Source: Halomonas halmophila
GTDB lineage: Bacteria > Pseudomonadota > Gammaproteobacteria > Pseudomonadales > Halomonadaceae
Assembly: GCF_006540005.1 (NCBI RefSeq)
Contig: NZ_BJOC01000035.1
Coordinates: 1 to 42,961 of the forward strand
Reading direction: 5' to 3'
Length of the DNA: 42,961 nucleotides
Shown: one piece after another, positions 1 to 7,820 of the stretch
Position numbering within the stretch: position 1 is the stretch's first letter
How the letters are laid out: each line of letters begins with the position of its first letter
Made by a program: the position numbers and the translations under genes
Notes under the pieces: generated by a model
What the model saw: the letters and a program-made list of their open reading frames with translations, nothing else
Told to the model about the DNA's origin: nothing
The model's database searches: none

Positions 1-432
1 CTCGCGCTTGGCGGGCTGGCGGGTGGCGGCGAAGGCCACGTCGGTGAGGCCATTTTCCTCACACAGGGTGTTGATGACCGTCAGCGGCGAGACGTTCTGG
101 AAGATACGCGAGTTCTGCCGCAGCGAGAGCCGCCACAGCGCCGGGCGAATGGTGAAGTGATAATGGGTGCGGCGATGGCCGCGATCCCCGCGGGCGAACT
201 CGCTGACCACGCCGTGCACGCGACGCACCGCGACGCCATCGCGCCATACGGTAAGACTGGCACCGAGCTCGAGCAGATCGCTCGACGAGAGGTCACCGCG
301 ACGGCTGGCGGCCTCGACCTCCAGGGTAAAGGGCGCAGAAAGCGCCTCGTCAAGCTGGAAGTCGACCACCGCCAGGTCGAGGCTGCCGCCGCCGGCCAGG
401 CTGAGAGTGAAATGCCATCCCTTGGCTTGCAT
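1..432 (-). CDS. vgrG: VgrG-type spike protein, N-terminal part (truncated by window edge)
   Basis: This open frame runs off the left end of the window, so only the first 144 residues are visible. They resemble the N-terminal gp27-like half of type VI secretion VgrG/Rhs-associated Vgr proteins. Seen directly: a FTLSLAGGG-type start, a central stretch RVHGVVSEFARG, then HYHFTIRPALWRLSLRQNSR and IFQNVSPLTVI, all in the order typical of VgrG. In the family, VgrG trimers cap the Hcp tube and puncture target cells, sometimes carrying an effector at the C-terminus. The ATG at 430-432 is preceded by a strong AGGAGGG ribosome-binding site. Any effector domain and the neighbouring T6SS genes lie outside the window. 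It is divergent from mntP and probably unrelated to the capsule locus. Confidence 0.85.
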   Translation of the reverse strand, partial: MQAKGWHFTLSLAGGGSLDLAVVDFQLDEALSAPFTLEVEAASRRGDLSSSDLLELGASLTVWRDGVAVRRVHGVVSEFARGDRGHRRTHYHFTIRPALWRLSLRQNSRIFQNVSPLTVINTLCEENGLTDVAFAATRQPAKRE

Positions 433-665
433 GGCGTCCCTCCTGGAAGCCATCAATCGAATCGTTGATGTCAGTGTTGGATGATAAACAGCACCAATCT
501 AAGGATTTTTGGATGACAAACAAGCTTTTCTGGCCATCCGTCGAAAATCTCTTACAATCCTCATATCGGAAATACTACGCGCAGCCGGTTTGCCTCGCCG
601 TCATCAGCGCTGATCCCTCGTTTTTCGCCCGGCACGTAACCAATGGAAAGGCCATCGTCACAGGC

Positions 666-695
666 ATGACAACCCCCTCCCCCAAGGGGTATGAT
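666..695 (+). promoter_or_regulatory. Predicted sigma-70 promoter of the mntP leader
   Basis: A -35 like hexamer ATGACA (666-671) and a -10 hexamer TATGAT (690-695) are spaced by 18 bases. Initiation would fall near position 702, exactly where the riboswitch aptamer begins, which supports the assignment. The 433-665 stretch before it shows no other recognisable feature; it should also hold the divergent vgrG promoter, which I could not place. Confidence 0.55.
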
Positions 696-702
696 ACATA
701 CC

Positions 703-872
703 GTTCTTGGGGAGTAGCCTGCTTCCAGCGCGTGCCTTTTCAGCGACCTATTCCAGCGCTCTGCCGCTGTATCGCCGAATGAGTCAACGTCACGTGCCGC
801 GAAGTCTCCGTGTCAACACACTCGGCAGCAATGCCGTGGCACGGGTGGCCTGATGGCTGGCGAGACCAATGG
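703..872 (+). promoter_or_regulatory. yybP-ykoY manganese riboswitch upstream of mntP
   Basis: The two conserved ends of the yybP-ykoY (Mn2+-sensing) aptamer are visible. The 5' element TTGGGGAGTAGCC lies at about 707-719, and the 3' element GGCGAGACCAA lies at 858-868. The outer strands TTGG and CCAA can pair to form the P1 helix, and the intervening bases contain several GC-rich hairpins. This family controls Mn2+ exporters in many bacteria, including the enterobacterial mntP gene, and the next gene here is mntP. The exact inner helices were not folded, so the ends are approximate. A longer open frame starting at 853 would run through the aptamer and is not credible as the protein start. 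Confidence 0.85.
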
Positions 873-936
873 CGCAAACGCATTGCCACCGGCAATGCAT
901 GTCGCCTTGCCTGCTTACTTGTCGGGAACTGCCAGC

Positions 937-1527
937 ATGTCTCTGTACTCCACTATGTTTCTTGCCTTCTCCATGTCCAGCGACGCCTTCGTGGCTTCGT
1001 TGACCAAGGGCGCTTCACTGCCTCGTCGTCCCAGCTTTATTGAGGCCCTGCAGACCGGTCTGATCTTCGGCACCATCGAGACCATCACTCCTCTCCTCGG
1101 CTGGGCACTTGGCCTCTCGATGTCCCAGTTCATCACCGCCTGGGATCACTGGGTGGCATTCGCCTTACTCTGTCTGCTGGGTGCCCACATGATGCATGAA
1201 GGGCTGAAGAGTCACGACGACACAGCGCAAGAGACAGCAGCCCCAAAACGCCAGCCTGCGTCACTGCTGCGCCTGGTTATCACCGCCTTCGCAACCAGCA
1301 TCGATGCTCTGATCATCGGCATCACACTGGCGTTCATGGAGGCCAATATTGTGCTCACCTCGCTAGCCATCGGCGGTGCCACCCTGCTGATGACAACACT
1401 CGGGGTCATGCTGGGCCGCGCCATCAGCACCGTGGTCGGCAAACGCGCCGAGGTGCTGGGCGGTCTTACCCTGTGCGGCATCGGTATCGCCATTCTGGTC
1501 GAGCATCTGGGGTTGTTGAGCGGATGA
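937..1527 (+). CDS. mntP: MntP manganese efflux pump
   Basis: Predicted inner-membrane Mn2+ exporter of 196 residues, close to the usual 185-190 of the family. Six hydrophobic segments are arranged as two homologous halves separated by a short polar loop (about residues 90-110). Acidic residues expected in the transport path are present: D16 in FSMSSDAF, E48 in FGTIETITP and D123 in TSIDALIIG. The ATG at 937 was chosen because MSLYSTMFLAFSMSSDAF aligns with the family N-terminus and upstream in-frame starts lie in the riboswitch or its tail. A weak CGGGA ribosome-binding site precedes it. Control is likely by the Mn2+ riboswitch just upstream. A convergent terminator follows. The gene is chromosomal housekeeping next to, not part of, the polysaccharide locus. 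Confidence 0.93.
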   Translation: MSLYSTMFLAFSMSSDAFVASLTKGASLPRRPSFIEALQTGLIFGTIETITPLLGWALGLSMSQFITAWDHWVAFALLCLLGAHMMHEGLKSHDDTAQETAAPKRQPASLLRLVITAFATSIDALIIGITLAFMEANIVLTSLAIGGATLLMTTLGVMLGRAISTVVGKRAEVLGGLTLCGIGIAILVEHLGLLSG

Positions 1528-1543
1528 TCCTCTGACCCAACCA

Positions 1544-1578
1544 AAACGCCGCCACGATGAAGCATCGTAGCGGCGTTT
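1544..1578. terminator. Bidirectional intrinsic terminator between convergent genes
   Basis: A near-perfect hairpin pairs AAACGCCGC plus ACGATG with CATCGT plus GCGGCGTTT around an AAG loop, with one C/A mismatch. It lies between mntP (plus) and the lipoprotein gene (minus) and can serve both strands, with short A/T-rich ends. Confidence 0.85.
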
Positions 1579-1609
1579 GTGGATCTGCCAACCTGTCGAG
1601 TCACCCGAA

Positions 1610-1852
1610 TCAGCAACGGCCCTTCTTGGCCTGCCCCGGCGGGCAGAAACCACCGCCACGGCCATCATCATGGTGGTGATCGTCACGATGGCGGTAGTCA
1701 CGGTCATGATCATGGTCGCGATCATCACGGTCATGATGACCATCGTCATCAATCACGACAGCCGGTTCCGGCGAGATACGCGCCGGATGGTAACTACAAC
1801 CCGCCAGGCCCGCCACCAGCAAGGCCCCCATCAACAAGCACAGTACACGCAT
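1610..1852 (-). CDS. Small His/Asp-rich lipoprotein
   Basis: An 80-residue predicted lipoprotein. The N-terminus is a short hydrophobic signal ending in the lipobox LAGC, with the lipidated cysteine at residue 19. The mature part is dominated by Asp, His and Arg (runs such as DHDHDRDYRHRDD and HHHDDG), and the end is FCPPGQAKKGRC with two cysteines. The His/Asp clusters suggest divalent metal binding, and the CPPGQAKKG tail recurs in small proteobacterial envelope proteins, but I do not recognise a characterised function. It is convergent with mntP. The adjacency to a manganese exporter makes a role in periplasmic metal handling tempting, but this is inference only. Its own promoter should lie in 1853-1950, where I see nothing definite. 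Confidence 0.7.
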   Translation of the reverse strand: MRVLCLLMGALLVAGLAGCSYHPARISPEPAVVIDDDGHHDRDDRDHDHDRDYRHRDDHHHDDGRGGGFCPPGQAKKGRC

Positions 1853-2041
1853 GAAGCTATCTCCCGTTCATATCTCAGTGTCGCACAGCCGCATCCTAGC
1901 AGGCCGGAAGGCGTTTGAAGCGTGGCAAAATGGCGACAGTTGGGGAAAAAACCTTGCAGCCTGAGGCCCAGAAGCATCAGACAATCAATAGCCAGCGAAG
2001 GCAGCCAGCAGCCGATGGCCTCACGCAATCAGCCTAATAGT

Positions 2042-2068
2042 TTGCATGCTAATATTGTGGCGTATAAA
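2042..2068 (+). promoter_or_regulatory. Possible promoter for the acidic repeat protein
   Basis: TTGCAT (2042-2047) and TATAAA (2063-2068) resemble -35 and -10 boxes, but the spacing is only 15 bases, so this is weak. The rest of 1853-2146 shows no other recognisable signal. Confidence 0.25.
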
Positions 2069-2146
2069 TTGTGTACAACACATCAGAGGCGCAGTACAGC
2101 TTCCTGCTCTGCGGTGTACCAACTCTCAGCTTGTTAGAGGTAAAGC

Positions 2147-2455
2147 ATGCAAAAGATCATCAAGACAGCCGCCATCGCCAGCACCCTGATGCTCGCTTCT
2201 TCCGTCGCCATGGCGGAGCATCACGAAGACGGCATGGAGCACCAGGACCAAGCCATCGTCGAAGATGGCGGCGTGCAGTCCAACCATAACCCGGAAGTCG
2301 AAGGCGAGACGAACGCCAACCTGGATGATGAAAGCATCGTCAAGGACGGCGGAACGGGTTCCGACTACAATGCAGAAGTCGCGGATGAGCCCGAAGCCGA
2401 CCTTCCGGAAGGTGAAATCGTCGAGGATAGCGGCGTCGACTCGGCCGCAAGCTGA
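2147..2455 (+). CDS. Small secreted acidic protein with 27-residue repeats
   Basis: A 102-residue protein with a clear Sec signal peptide (MQKIIKTAAIASTLML, then AMA before the likely cleavage at residue 23). The mature part is very acidic and consists of two complete and one partial copy of a 27-residue unit starting at residues 37, 64 and 91, each beginning IV(E/K)D(G/S)G and passing through a Asn/Tyr-Asn-(P/A)-E-V segment. I do not recognise the family and assign no function. It could be a periplasmic or exported low-complexity protein, with acidity consistent with a halophile. An AGAGGT ribosome-binding site lies upstream of the ATG, and a strong terminator follows, so it is probably a single-gene unit. 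Confidence 0.75.
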   Translation: MQKIIKTAAIASTLMLASSVAMAEHHEDGMEHQDQAIVEDGGVQSNHNPEVEGETNANLDDESIVKDGGTGSDYNAEVADEPEADLPEGEIVEDSGVDSAAS

Positions 2456-2525
2456 TCACGCCTTGACAGGCATGCGTTATCGACGTGATGCCGGCAGCAG
2501 CATCCCCGAGCAGTGGCACATACCA

Positions 2526-2555
2526 AAAAGCTACCGGAGCAATCCGGTAGCTTTT
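2526..2555. terminator. Bidirectional intrinsic terminator
   Basis: A perfect 13-base stem, AAAAGCTACCGGA with its complement, closes on a GCAA tetraloop and ends in TTTT on both strands. It separates the plus-strand acidic-protein gene from the minus-strand outer-membrane protein gene and would stop transcription arriving from the polysaccharide side. Confidence 0.92.
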
Positions 2556-2614
2556 GTGTTCGTGGCACATGGCACGATCCTCTAACGGGGCATTGCCACC
2601 TCACCTTGCGCCAC

Positions 2615-3271
2615 TCAATCGAAGTGGTACCGCACCCCGAGGGAGGGAATATTGCTACCGCCCTCCTGATCACTGAAGAAGCCAAACGCACTCGAGCGAT
2701 GGTGCAAGCGGCCATAGACCGACCAGGGGCCCCAGGCATCCGGCTGGGCTTCCAGTTCAAAGATCATCGAGGCCATCAGCTTCTCGCCGGAATCGTCGAG
2801 TTGCGACTCTTCGGTGGTATAGGAGAGCCCGACGCCCAGGTAGGCCGTGGTATCGACGCTATCGTCCCAGGGGAAAGGCTCCCAGCTGAGCGACGGCGTG
2901 ATGAAGCTCTCGAAGTAATCCTCGTCACCGAAGATGTACGACACATTGGCTTCAGTGTAGAGCTTGGAGTAGCCACCAAAATCTACCAGCTCCTTCTGCA
3001 GGCCGACACTGGCGATGTAATAGTCCCTAGACTCCCAGGCAAAGGGGTTGAAGGCTTCGCCACTCTTCACCGTTTCGTGAATCGCCTGGCCGGCATGGCC
3101 ACCCAGGGCCCAACCTTCGCCCCAGGGGGTGACACTGATGCCATCGGCCCAGGCCGACATGGGCGCCGCGGCCGCACCCAGCGTCATCAGCGCGGCATGC
3201 TTCAGGCCGCGACGTCGATGACTGGCAGTGCGATGCGCCGCCGGCAGATCGTGATACCGACCGTTGCTCAT
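2615..3271 (-). CDS. Outer-membrane beta-barrel protein, PagL-like (lipid A deacylase family?)
   Basis: A 218-residue protein from the ATG at 3271, which gives a normal signal region: positively charged HRRRG, a hydrophobic core ALMTLGAAAAP, then SAWA before cleavage. An ATG 11 codons upstream is also possible. The mature part has alternating hydrophobic strands rich in aromatic residues and ends with RYHFD, a terminal aromatic typical of outer-membrane barrels. Near the C-terminus, LHHRSSAFGFF followed by DQEGGSN resembles the His-x-Ser plus Glu arrangement of PagL, which removes a 3-O-acyl chain from lipid A. I see this as a resemblance, not proof; the Glu spacing differs by about two residues from the Pseudomonas enzyme. 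It is the last gene before the left terminator, 66 bases beyond the oxygenase gene. Confidence 0.6.
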   Translation of the reverse strand: MSNGRYHDLPAAHRTASHRRRGLKHAALMTLGAAAAPMSAWADGISVTPWGEGWALGGHAGQAIHETVKSGEAFNPFAWESRDYYIASVGLQKELVDFGGYSKLYTEANVSYIFGDEDYFESFITPSLSWEPFPWDDSVDTTAYLGVGLSYTTEESQLDDSGEKLMASMIFELEAQPDAWGPWSVYGRLHHRSSAFGFFSDQEGGSNIPSLGVRYHFD

Positions 3272-3370
3272 CCCTTGCTTCCCATTACACGTGCGATTGC
3301 GCATTACCTCGAAATCCCTATTGTCGGCAGAACTCGTACACTACTCGATCGTCTGTCGGCCCACAGCGCG

Positions 3371-4390
3371 TCACCAGGCATCCGGCCCCTCGGCGCGATG
3401 CCAGGACGCCTTGGCGCCCCGCGCGGCGGCTTTCTCGTCCTCACGGCGCCGCATGCGCTGCAGCACACGATACTGCAAGCGGTTCAAGCTCTCGAAGCCC
3501 AGGCCCGGCAGCGGGTTGAACGGATTGGTGCGGCTCATGCCCCACAGCGCCAGGCGCGATGTACCGGATTCGGCGTGCCCGCGCGCATGCACGCCGAAGG
3601 TATTGGCGATCAGCAGCGTATTGCCCGGCACCGCAAAACTCTGCGGCGGCGCCTTGCCCAGCGTCTCGGCCTCGTCCTCTGCCACACGGAAGGAGCCGCG
3701 TGCCGTGTAGCGATCGGCATGCTCGCGCGCCTTCAGGCTCATCTGATACTCCCAGCGCAGGCGGTCCCGGCTGAGGCAGGTGGAGCCCGGCACGAAGACG
3801 AAAGGCCCGTTGCGATCCGAGACATCCTCCAGATACAGCCAGAACTTCATGGTGGGCTGGAAGGTATCCACGTGCAGGTTGGTCTGCGGGTCCGGTGCAT
3901 CATCCGTGACGCCGTTCCTCACCTTCTCGGCATGGCAGATCGGCATGCGCAGGTGGCCGGCACAAAACCGCATCAGGCGCCGGAATGCCGGGTCCTTCAT
4001 CAGCGCCCGGGTGTAGGGCATGTCCTCGAGCACCTCGGGGGCCAGCAACATGCGCCGGGTCTGGGCATTGCCCTGGTTGCACTGGCGCACCTCGCCCCCG
4101 GCGTTACGCACCTCGCGCACCAGCGCCTGATACTCGGCCTCCGGCAGGTAGTTCTTCTTGAGCACATAGCCCTGCTCGATGAACTGGCGGCGGTCCTCCC
4201 TGGGCACCCGCCAGCTCAACATGCCCATGCGCAGGCGCATCACGCCATGGGCCAGCGCCACCCGCCCCACATGCAGGCCCCAGCGGTTCAAGCGCCGGCT
4301 GCCGATCAGGGGATTGGCGACAAAGGACTTGGTCCCGGTAAACAACTCCGCCAGCCACACCGGCAAACGCGTAATCTGCTTGAACATCAT
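3371..4390 (-). CDS. Phytanoyl-CoA dioxygenase-like Fe(II)/2-oxoglutarate oxygenase
   Basis: A 339-residue predicted non-heme iron oxygenase of the PhyH family. The iron-binding facial triad is visible: H173 and D175 in NLHVDTFQPTMKFWLYL, and the distal H268 in ANTFGVHARG. R279 in SGTSRLALWG is suited to binding 2-oxoglutarate. The segment NGPFVFVPGST is the usual loop following the second core strand. The first roughly 70 residues are basic and may sit against the membrane. It lies seven bases downstream of a glycosyltransferase gene and closes the polysaccharide run, so hydroxylation of a sugar, lipid or acyl substituent is plausible. The substrate cannot be deduced. A second PhyH-type gene lies at 25556-26491. 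Confidence 0.8.
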   Translation of the reverse strand: MMFKQITRLPVWLAELFTGTKSFVANPLIGSRRLNRWGLHVGRVALAHGVMRLRMGMLSWRVPREDRRQFIEQGYVLKKNYLPEAEYQALVREVRNAGGEVRQCNQGNAQTRRMLLAPEVLEDMPYTRALMKDPAFRRLMRFCAGHLRMPICHAEKVRNGVTDDAPDPQTNLHVDTFQPTMKFWLYLEDVSDRNGPFVFVPGSTCLSRDRLRWEYQMSLKAREHADRYTARGSFRVAEDEAETLGKAPPQSFAVPGNTLLIANTFGVHARGHAESGTSRLALWGMSRTNPFNPLPGLGFESLNRLQYRVLQRMRRREDEKAAARGAKASWHRAEGPDAW

Positions 4391-4397
4391 CCCTTCC

Positions 4398-5453
4398 TTA
4401 ATTCCCGGAGCTCAGACGACGCCAGAAGGCCACTGCCTGCGCCGGATCGCCGCGCTGCCTGGCAACTCGAGCCGCGTTTTCGGCCATGCGTCGTGTCGTC
4501 TCCGGATTATCGCAGAGATAGTGCAAGGCGTCGTGCCACGCCTGCGGCGTATCATCCACCAGCAGGCCGGTCACCCCATCCTCGACGATATCCGTATAGG
4601 GCGCTCGCCGGCTATAGATCCCCACGCCGCCCATGGCACTGATATCCAGAAACTTGATGAATGACTTGCCCCGATTGAACGCCGAGTCCAGCAATGGCGC
4701 CAAGCCGATATGCAAGCGATGCTGCTGCTGATAGCGTCGAAACGCCTTCCACGACCTGGCATCCGGCGCCTTCAGACGCGCCAGACCACGCAATTCAGGC
4801 GGTGTATGCCGCCCCATCATCACCTCGAGGGAGACCGCCGGGCGCTCGTCATGCAAGCGGATCAATGCCGAGGCAATATGCTGCAGATCGGGCAAGTGCG
4901 CCCGCGTGCCATGAAATCCCAGGCGCCATTTCCCGGGCTCGGCCCCTGCCGTCTCGAAATGGGCCAGATCCGGCAGCGGCGCGATCAAGGGCGGCGTCAG
5001 TACCCGCACATCCGCATGCCGACCCGCCAGGGAAGCCGCCAGCCGTTCACTACAGGTCACCACCACATCGGCCAGTGCCAACCAGCGCGGCTGCATCTCG
5101 GCCAGGCGCGCCATGCGCTGGCGATACGCCGCCGGCAGTCCTTCATCCTCGGCCGCCGCCGGAATATCATCATCCACCAGATAGACGATGCGACCGAAGA
5201 GATCACGCTGACGCTCCAGCCAGCGCAATGCATACACCGGCAAACTGCGGCAGATCACCAGGTTGGCGCCCATCTGCCGCGACAGCACCCAGCGCGCCAA
5301 CCGCCAGCGCAGCCCGCGCACATCCAGCCGCCCGATGTCGAGGCCTTCCGCGCGCAAGCCGGGCGCCGCAGACTCGAGGAAGTAGATATCCTCGGTCGGC
5401 CGCGCCCCGTCACTAAGTACAAACCAGCGTTTACTGATCATGGACTCCGTCAT
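4398..5453 (-). CDS. Glycosyltransferase, GT-B fold (family 1/4-like)
   Basis: A 351-residue protein resembling glycosyltransferases of the GT-B fold. The N-terminal half includes a Rossmann-like strand IVYLVDDDIPAA. The C-terminal half carries WRLGFHGTRAH, then the donor-site region HIGLAPLLDSAFNRGKS, followed by KFLDISAMGGVGIYS and VEDGVTGLLVDDT, which is the typical end of the nucleotide-sugar binding domain. No membrane segment is evident, so it should be cytoplasmic. The sugar donor is unknown. It follows the large GT2 gene at 5517-7820 after a pyrimidine-rich spacer and is likely co-transcribed with it. A second in-frame ATG four codons in is equally possible as the start. Confidence 0.78.
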   Translation of the reverse strand: MTESMISKRWFVLSDGARPTEDIYFLESAAPGLRAEGLDIGRLDVRGLRWRLARWVLSRQMGANLVICRSLPVYALRWLERQRDLFGRIVYLVDDDIPAAAEDEGLPAAYRQRMARLAEMQPRWLALADVVVTCSERLAASLAGRHADVRVLTPPLIAPLPDLAHFETAGAEPGKWRLGFHGTRAHLPDLQHIASALIRLHDERPAVSLEVMMGRHTPPELRGLARLKAPDARSWKAFRRYQQQHRLHIGLAPLLDSAFNRGKSFIKFLDISAMGGVGIYSRRAPYTDIVEDGVTGLLVDDTPQAWHDALHYLCDNPETTRRMAENAARVARQRGDPAQAVAFWRRLSSGN

Positions 5454-5480
5454 TCCAAACCACCGACCACAACCGGCCCC

Positions 5481-5516
5481 ATCCTTCTTCTCCTTCTTCC
5501 GTCTACCTCTGATCCC
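5481..5516 (-). repeat. Polypyrimidine/polypurine spacer tract
   Basis: The short spacer between two glycosyltransferase genes is almost pure pyrimidine on the plus strand (CCTTCTTCTCCTTCTTCCG), purine on the coding strand. It resembles one arm of the composite heptad repeats found in the cys block and ends exactly at the stop codon of the upstream gene. Confidence 0.6.
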
Positions 5517-7820
5517 TCACCTAAGCGAGAAGTCTTCGTGCACAAGCGTCAGGTTCGGGTTATAGGCCGGGTCATGATCCAGCAAAGCTCCCCATGTCTC
5601 GCGCATATATGAGGATTCTCCTTGCGCCCTTGATCGTTTCTTGGAGTTATTGTCCGCGCCCCGCGAAATAGACTCGTGGTGATAGAGTTCGGCATGCGGT
5701 GTCCAGAGGTTACGGTACCCCGCTTCAACAACCCTCAGGCAGAAGTCCACATCATTGAAGGCCACCGGCAGATCCTTCTCATTGAGCCCTCCTACCTCGT
5801 CGAAAATCGACTTGCGCACCACCAGACAGGCTGCCGTGACCGCCGACATGTTCTGCGTCAGGAACAGTCGCGAGAAATATCCCGGGGAGTTGCGACTGAA
5901 ATACTTGTGCGCGTGACCAGCCACGCCGCCAATGCCCAGGATTACGCCGCCGTGCTGCACGGTATCATTGGGGTAATACAGCTTGGCGCCCACACAGCCG
6001 ATATCCGGCCGACAGGCATGGCTGACCATTTCGCGCAGCCAGTCTTCCCTGATCGGCTCGATATCATTGTTGACCAGTGCCAGAATCTCGCCCTTGGCCT
6101 GACGCGCTCCGAAGTTGTTGATCGCCGAATAGTTGAAAGGCTCATGCCAGGCCAGCACCCGAACTCGCGAGTCGCGCTCCTCCACCTCACTCATGTAAGT
6201 CAGGGTCTCTTGGCACTCACTCTGGTTGTCCAGAATCAACAGCTCGAGATCCGGGTAATCGGTCCGCTCGAGAATCGCATCAACGCATGGTCGAAGGATC
6301 TCGACCCGGTCCCGAGTAGGGACCAGCAGAGTCACCTTGGGGGCCGGATCCGGCAATGGCCAGATCACACGATAGGTGTTGGGCAGACTCCCATGTTCCG
6401 CCCGGGCACCAGGCCAGGAAGTTTCCAGTGCACTGCGCACGGCTTTCAGCCCGGCCTCACTCGTATAGTCTTTCTGCTGGCTGGCCTGCGCCGTGGAGCC
6501 CTCTCCGGCTCGCCAGTGGTACAACACATGGGGAATATGCACCACCTCATCCGCGGTCAATCCAAATGTGCAACGCAAGGCCAGGTCATGATCCTGGCTA
6601 CCTTCATAGCCTTCTCGAAAGCCTCCTACCTGTTTGACCAGCTCGGTGCGATATACGCCGAGATGTGAGAGGTAATTCTGCGATAGCAACAGGTCCGGAT
6701 TCCAGCGGGACTTGAAGTGAGGATCGTAACGCTCGACCTTGTCATTCAGCTTGTCTTCGTCGCTGTAGAGTACCTTCGCTTCGGGGAAGCGGTGCAACGC
6801 CTCGGCAACGTGGAACAGCGCCCGAGGCGAAAGCAGATCATCATGATCCAGCAGGGCCACAAAATCACTTTTCACCAGGGCCAGGGCACTATTGCTGGCC
6901 GCACAGATATGCCCGTTGCGCGGGCGGTAGACGACCTGAATGCGCGAATCGCTCTCGGCATAGCGCTTCAGCACCTCATGCACGCGCGAATCCGTGGAAG
7001 CATCATCGGCAATGCATAGCTGCCAGTAGGGATACTGCTGCTCGAGCACGGAATCCAGGCAGGCTTCCAGCCATTCCGGCTGGGGATTGAAAACCGGCAA
7101 TAGCACCGAAATCTGCGGCTTGTTGGGCAACTTGTCGATAACCCGCTGGACCTTGTCAGGTCCCAATGTCTTGCGGTTCTCCAGCCACTGCCGATAGCTG
7201 CGACGGGCCGTCACTCGCTCAAAGGTTTCCTCGTAATCCGAAAGAGCCAAATCACGCCAGTGACGTCCCTGATCCGCTGCCTTTTGCTTGAGTGCAGGCA
7301 GAACATCCTGCTTGTTCATGGTCCGCCAGGCGTAATGCATATTGGACAAGCGCTGCACAAGCCGATCATGGGCAAACCATGGTGTTAACCAGGCGAGTCG
7401 TAGATGACGAATAGTAAAAAAACCGCTCTGCTCCATAGGGTCAAAGCGAATGGCCTTCGGTTGACGCTGGACATAAAACAAACGTTTAGTGATACGGCCG
7501 CTTTTTAAAGGAAGATAAATACTCTGCTCTTCCACAAAGCCCTTTCCAAAATTAAAGTACAAGCGAACAGCAACACTCGGCTGATCATGGTCCATGGAAA
7601 CTTCCAGCATATGCCAACCCGGGAGTGGCAGCTCACGTCGAGTTTGCATCTGCGGGTCATTGCCCTCAGCCTGCCAGGTGTAACGCCCTTCACCAACAAG
7701 TCGGACCTGGCTACGTGGCGTTAAGTCCTCAGCAGGACAACGAACCAAAGGCGTGCTAATCAGCGAGTTTGTCAGCCAACGAGATCCTGTATCAGATAAA
7801 AGGCGTGTAATCTTATTCAT
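5517..7820 (-). CDS. Large bifunctional family 2 glycosyltransferase
   Basis: A 767-residue cytoplasmic protein with two GT2 (GT-A fold) domains. The first (about 235-460) starts ISVLLPVFNPQPEWLEACL, continues CIADDASTD and contains the metal-binding LLDHDDLLSP and YSDEDKL. The second (about 495-740) starts VTLLVPTRDRVEILRPC and has LILDNQSEC and LVNNDIEPI, then FNDVDFCLRV near the end. The roughly 230-residue N-terminal region is not a recognised catalytic domain to me. Tandem GT2 proteins of this layout occur in O-antigen and capsule clusters and probably add two residues of the repeat unit. Its start overlaps the stop of the upstream sulfotransferase gene by four bases (ATGA), indicating translational coupling. 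Confidence 0.87.
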   Translation of the reverse strand: MNKITRLLSDTGSRWLTNSLISTPLVRCPAEDLTPRSQVRLVGEGRYTWQAEGNDPQMQTRRELPLPGWHMLEVSMDHDQPSVAVRLYFNFGKGFVEEQSIYLPLKSGRITKRLFYVQRQPKAIRFDPMEQSGFFTIRHLRLAWLTPWFAHDRLVQRLSNMHYAWRTMNKQDVLPALKQKAADQGRHWRDLALSDYEETFERVTARRSYRQWLENRKTLGPDKVQRVIDKLPNKPQISVLLPVFNPQPEWLEACLDSVLEQQYPYWQLCIADDASTDSRVHEVLKRYAESDSRIQVVYRPRNGHICAASNSALALVKSDFVALLDHDDLLSPRALFHVAEALHRFPEAKVLYSDEDKLNDKVERYDPHFKSRWNPDLLLSQNYLSHLGVYRTELVKQVGGFREGYEGSQDHDLALRCTFGLTADEVVHIPHVLYHWRAGEGSTAQASQQKDYTSEAGLKAVRSALETSWPGARAEHGSLPNTYRVIWPLPDPAPKVTLLVPTRDRVEILRPCVDAILERTDYPDLELLILDNQSECQETLTYMSEVEERDSRVRVLAWHEPFNYSAINNFGARQAKGEILALVNNDIEPIREDWLREMVSHACRPDIGCVGAKLYYPNDTVQHGGVILGIGGVAGHAHKYFSRNSPGYFSRLFLTQNMSAVTAACLVVRKSIFDEVGGLNEKDLPVAFNDVDFCLRVVEAGYRNLWTPHAELYHHESISRGADNNSKKRSRAQGESSYMRETWGALLDHDPAYNPNLTLVHEDFSLR

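Noticed and set aside
465..782. Plus-strand frame of 105 codons between vgrG and mntP
   Set aside because: It overlaps the mntP promoter and riboswitch and has no protein-like features.
853..936. Extended N-terminus for MntP
   Set aside because: The extra 28 codons lie in the riboswitch and its expression platform and do not match the family. The family-like start is at 937.
2650..2665. ops-like GGCGGTAGC on the minus strand
   Set aside because: Only nine bases match. It is inside the outer-membrane protein gene and leads towards a terminator rather than a polysaccharide gene.
2513..4642. A 709-codon plus-strand open frame
   Set aside because: It overlaps two genes with clear family motifs on the minus strand, has no recognisable domains, and crosses the strong terminator at 2526-2555. 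It is a GC-rich shadow frame.
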